A stretch of DNA of 64,000 bases from contig SACH01000006.1 of the NCBI GenBank assembly GCA_009928645.1, forward strand, positions 1 through 64,000. The letters run 5' to 3'. Shown here in pieces: positions 1-7,863 of this stretch. The stretch comes from Gammaproteobacteria bacterium (lineage in GTDB: Bacteria > Pseudomonadota > Gammaproteobacteria > Chromatiales > Chromatiaceae). The stretch's first letter is position 1, and each line of letters begins with the position of its first letter. Both the position numbers and the translations under genes were made by a program. The notes below the pieces were generated by a model. That model did not search any database and was not told the DNA's origin. It was given only the letters and a program-made list of their open reading frames with translations.

Positions 1-246
1 CACCTGCCCCACCCCCGCCCCCCGCTCCATCAGGGCCAGGACCTGGCGCACGCGGTCGATGTCAGCCTCCGTATAGAGGCGATGCCCCTTTTCCGTCCGG
101 GTCGGGGTCAGCAGACGGTAGCGGCGCTCCCAGGCCCGCAGGGTGACCGGTGGCACGCCGGTCAGACGGGAAACGGTGCGGATGGGGTAGAGACCGAGCC
201 CCCGCGACCCGCCGTCATCCTCCTCCACGCTGACTAATTCGCTCAT
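1..246 (-). CDS. MerR-family regulator, CarH/LitR-like (N-terminal part, runs off left edge)
   Basis: Reading the minus strand from the ATG at 246 gives 82 residues that remain open at base 1, so only the N-terminal DNA-binding part is present. After a short acidic leader (MSELVSVEEDDGGSRG) comes a typical MerR winged-helix: YPIRTVSRLTGVPPVTLRAW, then ERRYRLL, then KGHRLYTEADIDRV. The RxWERRYxLxxPxRTxKGHRLY pattern is characteristic of the CarH/LitR group, whose C-terminal half binds adenosylcobalamin and senses light. That half is outside the window, so light sensing is inferred. The gene diverges from the lipid-type gene series that starts at 330, and four 11-bp repeats lie in the gap. Alternative: an ordinary MerR repressor of the same operon. 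Confidence 0.85.
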   Translation of the reverse strand, partial: MSELVSVEEDDGGSRGLGLYPIRTVSRLTGVPPVTLRAWERRYRLLTPTRTEKGHRLYTEADIDRVRQVLALMERGAGVGQV

Positions 247-274
247 GCTCGCTTGCCTGACAGTCTTTTTTTTG

Positions 275-318
275 TTATACCACACTTATACAAAATTTGT
301 ACAAAGTCGATACAACGC
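275..318. promoter_or_regulatory. Four tandem 11-bp repeats: probable CarH/LitR operator
   Basis: Four contiguous 11-bp units read TTATACCACAC (275-285), TTATACAAAAT (286-296), TTGTACAAAGT (297-307) and CGATACAACGC (308-318). All share an (A/G)TAC(A/C)A core in the same register. CarH/LitR tetramers are known to bind tandem repeats of about 11 bp with a TACA-type core. The array fills most of the 83-bp gap between the divergent MerR gene and the gene starting at 330. On the plus strand, TTGCCT (253-258) and TTATAC (275-280), 16 bp apart, form a weak promoter-like pair overlapping the first repeat. On the minus strand, TATAAC overlaps the same repeat. Confidence 0.75.
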
Positions 319-329
319 AGGTAACCGCC

Positions 330-1610
330 ATGACCCCGATCCCTTACCTGAACCTACCCTCCTTTGAGCACAGCCTGGTGGCCGAGCGCGCCCGCGAGCG
401 CGTGGAACCGGGCGCCATGTTGGAACTGGAGCTGGACATCCTCTTCGCCGCCAACGGCGTGACCTGCCGCGACAGCCGGGTGATCCGCAAGTCCAATCTG
501 TGGCGGGACTTCTTTCCCGGCCAACTGGAGCGGCAGCTCCTGGGCACGGCGGTGGGGGAGCGGGTCGAGGCGGACTTCGTCCCCGGTGCCCTGACCGAAT
601 ACCAGGAAGGGGAGCGCTTCACCGCCCCCCGCGGTGCCTTCCGCAGCCGCAAGCTGGTCCGCCGCGACCTGGAGCCGCGGCTGGGCCGCTTTTATCCCCG
701 GGGTTTCCTCGCCGGCCAGCGGGGGATCTTCTCGGAGGATCGGCGCCCCCTGCGCGTGACCGGGATGCCGGCGGAGCGCCTGGAGGTCGACAGCCGCCAC
801 CCCCTGGCTGGGGTGCCGGTCCGGCTGGGCATCAGCGTCCTCAGCACCTGGGGCACCGGCGAGGAGCACGGCGGCATCTGTAATGACATCGCCATGCTGG
901 CCACGGGTGAGGGCCCGGGCATGCAGCTTCCCCTGGCCCAAGGGACGAGTGACTTCTGGTACCCCGAGGCCATGGGCCGCCTGGACAACCGTGGCGATGA
1001 GGTCTTCTACGAGCGCACCCGCCTGGTGCACCACCTGGACAGCCATTGCCGGGCCCAGATCGAGGCCCTCCATGGCCAGTTGATCCCCGCCGGCGCCAAG
1101 GTGCTGGACCTGATGTCGAGCTGGGTCTCCCACCTGGATCGTATCACCCCCGCCTGCCAGGTAACGGGGCTGGGGATGAATCGGGAGGAACTGGACGCCA
1201 ATCCGCGCCTGGCGGAGCGGGTGATCCACGACCTCAACCAGAACCCCACCCTGCCCTTCGCCAGGGCCAGCTTCGATGCCGTGGTCTGCACCGCCTCCTT
1301 CGAGTACCTGACCCAACCGCGCCAGATCGTCGCGGAGATCGCCCGGGTGCTGAAGCCCGGTGGTATCTGTATCATCACCTTCTCGGATCGCTGGTTCCCG
1401 ACCAAGGCCGTCCAGGTCTGGACCGAGGTCCACCCCTTCGAACGCCTGGGCTATGTCCTGGCCAGCCTGATGAGCGACGAGCGTCTGGGTGATTTCAACA
1501 CCTACAGCCGTCGCGGCCTGCCGCGGCCCCAGGATGACGCCCGCGCCGGGGAACTGGATCTCTCCGATCCCCTGTTCGCGGTCTGGGCCCGGCGCCGGCC
1601 GGAGCATTGA
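330..1610 (+). CDS. FKBP-like domain fused to SAM-dependent methyltransferase
   Basis: The protein has about 426 residues from the ATG at 330; an upstream in-frame TTG (297) lies inside the repeat array and is unlikely. Residues about 25-130 resemble an FKBP/SlyD-type peptidyl-prolyl isomerase fold (ELDILFAANG, FFPGQLERQLLGTAVGER). The C-terminal 190 residues are a class I methyltransferase of the Methyltransf_11 type: AKVLDLMSSWVSHL (motif I region), SFDAVVCTASFEYLTQP, and VLKPGGICIITFSDRWFP. It is the first gene of the series under the 11-bp repeat array. The substrate is unknown. The fusion is visible in one uninterrupted frame. Whether the FKBP part is catalytic cannot be judged. Confidence 0.75.
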   Translation: MTPIPYLNLPSFEHSLVAERARERVEPGAMLELELDILFAANGVTCRDSRVIRKSNLWRDFFPGQLERQLLGTAVGERVEADFVPGALTEYQEGERFTAPRGAFRSRKLVRRDLEPRLGRFYPRGFLAGQRGIFSEDRRPLRVTGMPAERLEVDSRHPLAGVPVRLGISVLSTWGTGEEHGGICNDIAMLATGEGPGMQLPLAQGTSDFWYPEAMGRLDNRGDEVFYERTRLVHHLDSHCRAQIEALHGQLIPAGAKVLDLMSSWVSHLDRITPACQVTGLGMNREELDANPRLAERVIHDLNQNPTLPFARASFDAVVCTASFEYLTQPRQIVAEIARVLKPGGICIITFSDRWFPTKAVQVWTEVHPFERLGYVLASLMSDERLGDFNTYSRRGLPRPQDDARAGELDLSDPLFAVWARRRPEH

Positions 1611-1657
1611 GTAACCGCGGGCAACTGGCAACCGCCAGCGAGCCACCGCGACCGCCA

Positions 1658-1694
1658 GGCGGGCACCGGGTCTCTGTAGCGCCCGGTGCCCGCC
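1658..1694 (+). terminator. Perfect 13-bp hairpin between the methyltransferase gene and hemH
   Basis: GGCGGGCACCGGG (1658-1670) and CCCGGTGCCCGCC (1682-1694) form a perfect 13-bp stem with an 11-base loop. There is no clear T run, so it may be an attenuating or mRNA-processing hairpin rather than a full terminator. It lies 28 bp before the hemH start. Confidence 0.5.
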
Positions 1695-1722
1695 CCCTTG
1701 TTCACTTGAAGGATCGCGCCTC

Positions 1723-2793
1723 ATGAAGTACTTGTCCGAGTCCGATTACGTCCATGGCCAGGCCCCCGCCACGGGGGTCCTGCTGGCCAACCTCGGCACG
1801 CCGGACGCCCCGGACCGGGCGGCGGTGCGGCGCTATCTCAAGCAGTTCCTCTGGGACCCGCGGGTGGTGGAGACCCCCCGCCCCCTCTGGTGGCTGATCC
1901 TCAACGGCATCATCCTCACCACCCGCCCCCAACGCTCGGCGAAGGCCTATGCCAGCATCTGGGGCGCGGAGGGCTCGCCCTTGCTGAGCATCTCCCGCGC
2001 CCAGCACGCCCGCCTGGCGCAGGCCCTGGGGCCGACGCTGAAAGTGGAACTGGCCATGCGCTACGGCCAACCCTCCATCCCCCAGGCCCTGGCGGCCCTG
2101 CGCCAGGCCGGCGTCCGCCGTATCCTGGTGCTGCCGCTCTACCCCCAATACTCCGGCACCACCACCGCCAGCGTCTTCGACGCCGTGACCCAGGAGATCC
2201 GCGGCTGGCGCTGGATCCCCGAACTGCGCTTCGTCAATCAGTATCACGATGACCCCGCTTTCATCACCGCCCTGGCGGAATCGGTGCGCGCTTATCAGGC
2301 GGAGCATGGCCGACCCCAGCGGCTGGTGATGTCCTTCCACGGCCTGCCCCGGGCCTACTTCGACGCCGGCGACCCCTACTACTGCCAGTGTCAGAAGACC
2401 GCCCGGCTGCTGGCGGAAACGCTGGGGCTCACGGCGGAGGACTATGCCGTGACCTTCCAGAGCCGGCTCGGCGTCAAGGCCTGGCTCCAGCCTTACACCG
2501 ACGAGTACCTGCAAGGGCTGCCCCCGCAAGGCATCCGCCGCGTCCAGGTCATCTGCCCCGGTTTCAGCGCCGACTGCCTGGAGACCCTCGAGGAGGTGGC
2601 CATCGAGAACCGCGACCACTTCCTGGCCAAGGGTGGCGAAGCCTACGACTACATCCCCTGCCTCAACGACAGCGCGGGACATATCGCCTTCCTCCAGGGG
2701 CTGATTCACCGCCACCTTCAGGGCTGGGAACCGGTCCCCTGCGATGGCCCCGCCAGCCTGGCGCGGGCCAAGGCCCTGGGGGCGTCCCGCTAG
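1723..2793 (+). CDS. hemH: Ferrochelatase
   Basis: This 356-residue protein inserts ferrous iron into protoporphyrin IX to give protoheme. Family marks are GVLLANLGTPDAPD near the N-terminus, LPLYPQYSGTTTASVFD at about residue 130, SFHGLPRAYF with the metal-binding histidine, and PGFSADCLETLEEVAIE with the conserved acidic residues. Length is normal for bacterial enzymes. The ATG at 1723 is preceded by GAAGGA (1708-1713). Its place inside a CarH/LitR-type gene series is unusual: in a phototroph, making heme on demand would drain protoporphyrin, a photosensitiser and bacteriochlorophyll precursor. That role is inference. Whether it is the only hemH of the genome is unknown. Confidence 0.95.
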   Translation: MKYLSESDYVHGQAPATGVLLANLGTPDAPDRAAVRRYLKQFLWDPRVVETPRPLWWLILNGIILTTRPQRSAKAYASIWGAEGSPLLSISRAQHARLAQALGPTLKVELAMRYGQPSIPQALAALRQAGVRRILVLPLYPQYSGTTTASVFDAVTQEIRGWRWIPELRFVNQYHDDPAFITALAESVRAYQAEHGRPQRLVMSFHGLPRAYFDAGDPYYCQCQKTARLLAETLGLTAEDYAVTFQSRLGVKAWLQPYTDEYLQGLPPQGIRRVQVICPGFSADCLETLEEVAIENRDHFLAKGGEAYDYIPCLNDSAGHIAFLQGLIHRHLQGWEPVPCDGPASLARAKALGASR

Positions 2794-2898
2794 TGGCAGG
2801 TTTCGGCATGTGGCCACCCTTGTCCCCTTTATCGCGGCAACGCTCGCGCCCTGGCGCGCCGGCGCTGTCCCTTTGGTCACCCCATACAGGCCATTGAC

Positions 2899-4566
2899 AT
2901 GACCTCTACCGACACCCCTTACACGGTCTCCGACTACCTGGTTCATCGGTTGCAGGACATTGGTATCGGGCATGCCTTCGGGGTGCCCGGGGACTACACC
3001 CTGGACTTCCTTGACCGGCTGGTGCATAGCCCCATCGCCTGGGTCGGCAATTGCAACGAACTCAACGCTGGCTACGCGGCGGACGGCTACGCCCGCCTCC
3101 AGGGGGCCGGTCTGGCGGTGATCACCTACGCCGTGGGCGGCTTCAGCATCCTCAACGCAGTGGCGGGTGCCTACGCCGAGCACGTGCCCCTGGTGGTCAT
3201 CAGCGGGGCCCCGGCCATGACGCGCCGTCAGACCCAGGCCCTGGTGCACCATCTGGCGGGGGACCACGACATGCAGCTCGAGATCTTCCGCAAGCTCACG
3301 GTGGACTGCGCCCTCCTCGCCAGCCCACACACCGCCCCCGACGACATCGACCGGGTGCTCACCAACTGCTTGTCCTGGAAGCGCCCGGTCTACCTGGAAC
3401 TGCCCATGGACGTGGCGCAGATGCCCTGTCGCCACCCCCAGCCCATCAGCTTTCAGATTGAGAAGGTCTCTGACCCCCGGGCCCTGGACGAGTGTCTGGC
3501 AGAGGTGGCAAGACGTTTGGACGAGGCCCACAATCCGGCGGTGCTGGTGGGCACCGAGGTATCCCGCTTCGGCCTAGGGCCGGCGGCCCTGCACCTGATC
3601 GAACGGCTGGAACTGCCCTACGCCATGACCGTCAGTGCCAAGGGTTGTCTGCCGGAACTCCACCCCCAGTGCCTGGGGGTCTACCAGGGGGCCCTGAGCC
3701 GGCCCGAGACCCGCGCCCAGATTGAGGAGTCGGATTGCCTGATCGAACTGGGGGTCTGGTTGACCGACTGGGACACCGGTCTCTATACCTCCCCCCAGGC
3801 GCAACGGGTCTTCGTCCGCGCCAACCTCGACCAGGTCAGGATCGGCTTCCATATCTACCCCGGGGTCCAACTGGAGGACTTCGTCCGCGGCCTGGCGGAC
3901 CAGGCCACGCCACGCCACTTCCGTGACTCCCATCCTATCCGGCCCAATGCCCCGGTCCGCTCTTACCTGCCCGAGGTGAGCCAGCCCCTGAGCGCCGCCC
4001 GCTTTTATCGGCGGGTGGAGGCCTTCCTCGACGACTCCATGATCCTGGTCTCTGACATTGGCGACGTGGTCTGCGCCGTGGCCGACATGCACATCGAGGA
4101 GGCGGATAACTTCCTCACCCAGGCCTATTACATGTCCATTGGCTATGCCACCCCCGCCGCCCTGGGCGTGTCCCTGGCGCGCCCCGACAAACGCCCGGTG
4201 GTCCTGGCCGGCGACGGTGCCTTCCAGATGACCGCCCAGGAGGTGTCCACCCTCCTGCGCCAGGGCTGCCGGCCCATCCTCTTCCTGGTCAACAATGACG
4301 GCTACCTGATCGAGCGCTACCTGCATGAGGACCAGGTCTACAACGACCTCCAGCCCTGGAAATACGCCGAGTTGCCCCATGTCTTCGGTGACGGGGCGCT
4401 AACCTTCCGCGTCACCACCGAAGGCGAACTGGAGCATGCCCTGGCCGCAGCCCTCGCCGCGCCGGACAGCCTGGTCTTTATCGAGGCCTGTGTCGGACGT
4501 GACGCCTCCGATGCCCTCAAGCGCATCGGCGCCACCTACCAGAAGAGCTATCGCAAGGGGAGCTGA
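2899..4566 (+). CDS. Thiamine-diphosphate 2-oxoacid decarboxylase (pyruvate/indolepyruvate decarboxylase family)
   Basis: The 555-residue protein has the three-domain layout of pyruvate and indolepyruvate decarboxylases. The N-terminal TPP pyrimidine-binding domain carries the catalytic glutamate in NCNELNAGYAADGYAR (about residue 54) and the adjacent histidine pair in ALVHHLAGDH, typical of decarboxylases rather than acetolactate synthases. The C-terminal domain has the Mg-TPP motif from LAGDGAFQMTAQE to NNDGYLIE (about residues 435-470). The expected reaction is non-oxidative decarboxylation of a 2-oxoacid to an aldehyde. The substrate (pyruvate, indolepyruvate or a branched-chain oxoacid) cannot be told from sequence. 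It lies 105 bp after hemH in the same direction. A link to lipid modification, such as supplying an aldehyde, is speculative. Confidence 0.9.
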   Translation: MTSTDTPYTVSDYLVHRLQDIGIGHAFGVPGDYTLDFLDRLVHSPIAWVGNCNELNAGYAADGYARLQGAGLAVITYAVGGFSILNAVAGAYAEHVPLVVISGAPAMTRRQTQALVHHLAGDHDMQLEIFRKLTVDCALLASPHTAPDDIDRVLTNCLSWKRPVYLELPMDVAQMPCRHPQPISFQIEKVSDPRALDECLAEVARRLDEAHNPAVLVGTEVSRFGLGPAALHLIERLELPYAMTVSAKGCLPELHPQCLGVYQGALSRPETRAQIEESDCLIELGVWLTDWDTGLYTSPQAQRVFVRANLDQVRIGFHIYPGVQLEDFVRGLADQATPRHFRDSHPIRPNAPVRSYLPEVSQPLSAARFYRRVEAFLDDSMILVSDIGDVVCAVADMHIEEADNFLTQAYYMSIGYATPAALGVSLARPDKRPVVLAGDGAFQMTAQEVSTLLRQGCRPILFLVNNDGYLIERYLHEDQVYNDLQPWKYAELPHVFGDGALTFRVTTEGELEHALAAALAAPDSLVFIEACVGRDASDALKRIGATYQKSYRKGS

Positions 4567-4753
4567 GTTTGGCCAGCGCACTGACCAGGTTGACATGCGG
4601 CGGGCGGTCCGGTCCCCTGCCCGGGTGTCAACCACGGGGCTGCGGGCGGCACGCCGGACGGGACCTGATCTCAAACTGTCCCCTGCCGCCCCGGACCCCC
4701 TCCCGTTGGGACCGCCATCCGCAATCGAAATCCGACACGCCAGGGGTATAGCG

Positions 4754-5809
4754 ATGATCTCCCTTGAACGCCTCGCCATTGACTGGGTCGAACAGGGCCG
4801 GGTGCCGGATGCGCTGGTGCGCCAGGGTATCCGCCAGCTCTGCCGGCGGCGTCTGGACCTCATCGCCGCCGCCGACTGCGAGGCGGTGGCCGCCGCCCGT
4901 CAGGCCTTCGTTGCCGAGATGCTCGCGGGCCCCGTCGCCCCGGTGCCGGACCAGGCCAACGCCCAGCACTACGAGGTCCCCGCCGCCTTCTTCGCCGCGG
5001 TCCTGGGGCCACGGCGTAAGTACAGTTGCTGCCACTTCCCCCCCGGCGTGGACGATCTGGCCGCCGCGGAGGACGCCGCCCTGGCCCTGACCTGCCTGCG
5101 GGCCGGCATCGCCGATGGCCAGGACATCCTGGAGCTGGGCTGCGGCTGGGGCAGCCTGACCCTGTGGCTGGCGGAGCATTACCCGGCCGCCCGCATCACC
5201 GCCGTCTCCAACTCCCACTCCCAGCGCCAGCACATCGCGGCCCGGGCCGCCGAGCATAACCTGACCAACCTGCGCCTCATCACCGCCGACATGAACGACT
5301 TCACCACCCCGGAGCGCTTCGACCGGGTGGTCTCGGTGGAGATGTTCGAGCACATGCGCAACTGGGGCCAGCTCTTCCAGCGCGTCGCCGGCTGGCTCAA
5401 GCCGGAGGGGCGCTTCTTCATGCACGTCTTTTGTCACCGCGACCGACCCTACGCCTTCGAGGACCAGGGCGAGGACGACTGGATGAGCCGTCATTTCTTC
5501 ACCGGCGGCATCATGCCCAGCGACGACCTGCCCCTACGCTTCCAGGACCATCTGCGCCTCGTCGACCAGTGGCGCTGGTCCGGTCGCCACTACGAGCGTA
5601 CCGCCAATGCCTGGCTGGCCAATCTGGACGCCCGGAAGGAGGATCTACTGCCCGTCCTCGCCGACTGCTATGGGGCGGACCAGGCCGGCCTCTGGTTCCA
5701 GCGTTGGCGGCTGTTCTTCCTCGCCGTCGCCGAGACCTTCGGCTTTGACGAGGGCCAGACCTGGTGGGTGAGTCACTATCTGTTCGAGCGGCGGGAGGGG
5801 TTAGAGTGA
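4754..5809 (+). CDS. Cyclopropane-fatty-acid-synthase-like SAM methyltransferase
   Basis: Starting at ATG 4754 (AGGGG about 10 bp upstream) the protein has 351 residues. A much earlier in-frame start at 4436 would overlap the preceding gene and is not credible. It has the CFA-synthase-like core: AQHYEVPAAFFAAVLGP, RRKYSCCHFP, then SAM motif I ILELGCGWGSLTLWLAEHYP and VVSVEMFEHMRNW. It is shorter than true CFA synthases and distinct from the second family member at 10048. It probably transfers a methyl group from SAM to an acyl chain or another lipid. Its stop overlaps the next start (GTGA), indicating translational coupling with the DUF2878 protein. Substrate unknown. Confidence 0.8.
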   Translation: MISLERLAIDWVEQGRVPDALVRQGIRQLCRRRLDLIAAADCEAVAAARQAFVAEMLAGPVAPVPDQANAQHYEVPAAFFAAVLGPRRKYSCCHFPPGVDDLAAAEDAALALTCLRAGIADGQDILELGCGWGSLTLWLAEHYPAARITAVSNSHSQRQHIAARAAEHNLTNLRLITADMNDFTTPERFDRVVSVEMFEHMRNWGQLFQRVAGWLKPEGRFFMHVFCHRDRPYAFEDQGEDDWMSRHFFTGGIMPSDDLPLRFQDHLRLVDQWRWSGRHYERTANAWLANLDARKEDLLPVLADCYGADQAGLWFQRWRLFFLAVAETFGFDEGQTWWVSHYLFERREGLE

Positions 5810-6528
5810 CGGCGCGGGCCGCCAGTAATCCCGTCGTACCGGGCTCGGGCTCGACCCGGGGACTGATCCTCAATCTGTCCCTGTTCCAGCTTGGCTGGTG
5901 GGCCCTGGTGCTCAGCGCCGCCCAGGGTCGGCCCCTGATCGGCCTGGTGATCGTCGCCCTGATCCTGGCCTGGCACCTGGGCTTTGTCCGCCCCCTGGCC
6001 AGCGAGGCCCTGCTCATCGGCCTGGCGACCCTCATCGGCCTGGCCTTCGATAGCTTCCTCATCACCACCGGCTGGGTCAGTTTTGGTCCGCCTTCCCTGG
6101 TTGTGGTTCAGACAGCAACCCTGGCCTCGGCGCCCGCGGTTGAGGTAGCCACTAGCCTGGCGGCACCAGCCACGGCGCCGGTGGTCGCCCTGGCCACCAG
6201 TCCGGAACTGGCCCGCGCCAACATCGCGACCACCAGCACCGGCACCTCACTGGTCGCTGCCCTGCCACCTGCGTGGATGCTTGCCCTCTGGGCCAATTTC
6301 GCCACCACCCTCAACCTGTCCCTGGCGGGCCTCCAGACCCGGCCCTGGCTCGCCGCCCTACTTGGTCTGATCGGCGGGCCCCTGGCCTACTGGGGTGGTG
6401 CCAGTCTGGGCGCCATGACCTTCGTCGCCCCCCTCCCCGCCCTCACCACCCTCGCCCTAGGCTGGGCCCTGCTCACCCCGCTGCTCCTGGCCCTGGCCGC
6501 CACCCTTGCCCGGAGGTCGAACCCCTGA
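5806..6528 (+). CDS. DUF2878 membrane protein with a central Ala/Ser/Thr-rich insertion
   Basis: Starting with GTG 5806, overlapping the previous stop and after GGGAGGGG (5793-5800), the protein has 240 residues. It matches DUF2878 at both ends: NLSLFQLGWWALVLSAAQ and FDSFLITTGW on one side, then PPAWMLALWANFATTLN and LGLIGGPLAYWGGASLGA on the other. Several hydrophobic helices are evident. Between FGPP and LPPAWM (residues about 98-152) lies a roughly 55-residue low-complexity stretch rich in A, T, S and V, absent from the usual compact family of about 170 residues. The function of DUF2878 is not known. Its regular company is CFA synthase, DUF1365 and lipocalin genes. Confidence 0.8.
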   Translation: MTARAASNPVVPGSGSTRGLILNLSLFQLGWWALVLSAAQGRPLIGLVIVALILAWHLGFVRPLASEALLIGLATLIGLAFDSFLITTGWVSFGPPSLVVVQTATLASAPAVEVATSLAAPATAPVVALATSPELARANIATTSTGTSLVAALPPAWMLALWANFATTLNLSLAGLQTRPWLAALLGLIGGPLAYWGGASLGAMTFVAPLPALTTLALGWALLTPLLLALAATLARRSNP

Positions 6529-7307
6529 TGGACGCCTTTTCCTGGGAGACCAGCTTCCTCGCCCTGGCCCTGCTGGGGGTCGCCGCCGTGTTGACCTGGC
6601 TGGCGAGCATCCCGCTGCGCAACGTCAGCATCGTCGACAGCCTCTGGGGGGTAATGATCGCCCTCGCCGCCTGGGTCTACGCCCTGGCCACCCCCCAGAC
6701 CGGCCCCCGCGAGGGCCTGGTCCTGGTCCTGGTCAGCCTGTGGATGCTGCGCCTCTCCGGTTATATCACCCGGCGCAACCACGGGCACGGGGAGGATCGC
6801 CGCTATCAGGCCATCCGCGCCCGCAACCAGCCCCACTTCACCTTCAAGAGCCTCTACCTGGTCTTTGGCCTCCAGGCGGTCCTGGCCTGGATCATTGCCT
6901 GGCCCCTGATGGCGGCCATGGCCGGACCAGAGCCCCTGGGCTGGCTCGATGCCCTCGGCGTCGCCCTCTGGCTGTTCGGCATCGGCTTCGAGGCCGGCGC
7001 CGACCAGCAACTCGCCCGCTTCAAGGCCGATCCGGCCAACGCCGGCCGGGTCATGGACCAGGGGTTGTGGCGCTACAGCCGCCACCCCAACTACTTCGGG
7101 GAGTTCTGCGTCTGGTGGGGCGTCTGGCTCCTGGCCCTGGCCGCCGGTGGCGCCTGGACCCTGATCTCCCCCCTGCTCATGAGCTTCCTGTTGCTCAAGG
7201 TCTCCGGTGTCGCCCTGCTGGAGCAGGACATCGGCGAGCGTCGCCCCGCCTATCGCGACTACATCGCCCGCACCAGCGCCTTCTTCCCCTGGCCACCCAA
7301 AGACTAA
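6528..7307 (+). CDS. DUF1295 membrane protein (steroid 5-alpha-reductase-like)
   Basis: ATG 6528 overlaps the upstream TGA, with CGGAGG at 6511-6516, giving 259 residues. The sequence has several transmembrane helices, RNVSIVDSLWG near the N-terminus, and the family hallmark LWRYSRHPNYFGEF at about residue 180, ending in YIARTSAFFPW. DUF1295 belongs with steroid 5-alpha reductases and isoprenylcysteine methyltransferase-like membrane enzymes, some of which reduce a double bond next to a carbonyl. The actual substrate here is unknown. A lipid or acyl chain is the likeliest given the neighbours. Confidence 0.85.
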   Translation: MDAFSWETSFLALALLGVAAVLTWLASIPLRNVSIVDSLWGVMIALAAWVYALATPQTGPREGLVLVLVSLWMLRLSGYITRRNHGHGEDRRYQAIRARNQPHFTFKSLYLVFGLQAVLAWIIAWPLMAAMAGPEPLGWLDALGVALWLFGIGFEAGADQQLARFKADPANAGRVMDQGLWRYSRHPNYFGEFCVWWGVWLLALAAGGAWTLISPLLMSFLLLKVSGVALLEQDIGERRPAYRDYIARTSAFFPWPPKD

Positions 7308-7329
7308 TCGGATTAGGAAGAACATCCCG

Positions 7330-7863
7330 ATGAAACGCCTTCTATGCCTCCTCAGCTTCGGCCTGCTCGCCGGCTGCCAGTCCGCCGCCCTGCCGCCCCT
7401 GACCACCGTGCCCCAGGTCGATCTCAAGCGCTTCATGGGCGACTGGTATGTCATCGCCCACATCCCCACTTGGCCGGAACGTAACGCCTGGAATGCCATC
7501 GAGTCCTACGCCCTGAACCCCGATGGCACCATCGCCACCACCTTCACCTTCCGCGAGGGGGGTTTCGAGGGTGAGCTGAAGACCATGACCCCCACCGGTT
7601 TCGTCACCGACACCGAGAGCAACGCCATCTGGGGCATGCAGTTTCTCTGGCCCTTCAAGGCCGATTTTCGCATCAGTTACCTGACCCCGGACTATGGCCT
7701 CACCGTCATCTCCCGCGAGCGGCGCGACTATGTCTGGGTCATGGCGCGTACTCCCGAGATCCCGGAAACCGAGCGCCAGGCGGTGGAGGAACACCTGAAG
7801 GCCAGCGGCTATGACCTGGCTGAACTGCGTTACGTGCCCCAGCGCTGGGAGGCGAATCCGTGA
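7330..7863 (+). CDS. Lipocalin-family lipoprotein (Blc-like), first copy
   Basis: This 177-residue protein starts with a lipoprotein signal peptide (MKRLLCLLSFGLLAGC, lipobox LLAGC, Cys at residue 16). The lipocalin motif GDWYVIAHI follows at about residue 37, and the C-terminal YVWVMARTPEIPE motif is typical of Blc/apolipoprotein-D-like outer-membrane lipocalins, which bind fatty acids or lysophospholipids. A second lipocalin lies at 11562 in the same series and shares only the family motifs. The stop codon overlaps the GTG of the following FAD enzyme, so the two are translationally coupled. It probably acts in the envelope to carry the lipid product or a damaged lipid; that is inference. 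Confidence 0.88.
   Translation: MKRLLCLLSFGLLAGCQSAALPPLTTVPQVDLKRFMGDWYVIAHIPTWPERNAWNAIESYALNPDGTIATTFTFREGGFEGELKTMTPTGFVTDTESNAIWGMQFLWPFKADFRISYLTPDYGLTVISRERRDYVWVMARTPEIPETERQAVEEHLKASGYDLAELRYVPQRWEANP

Noticed and set aside
354-1724. Long minus-strand open frame (456 residues) opposite the first methyltransferase
   Set aside because: It is a GC-rich antisense shadow: no ribosome site, low-complexity composition, and the plus strand has a clear methyltransferase.
1702-3531. 609-residue minus-strand open frame over hemH and the decarboxylase
   Set aside because: Antisense of two well-supported genes, with glycine/valine-rich translation typical of shadow frames.
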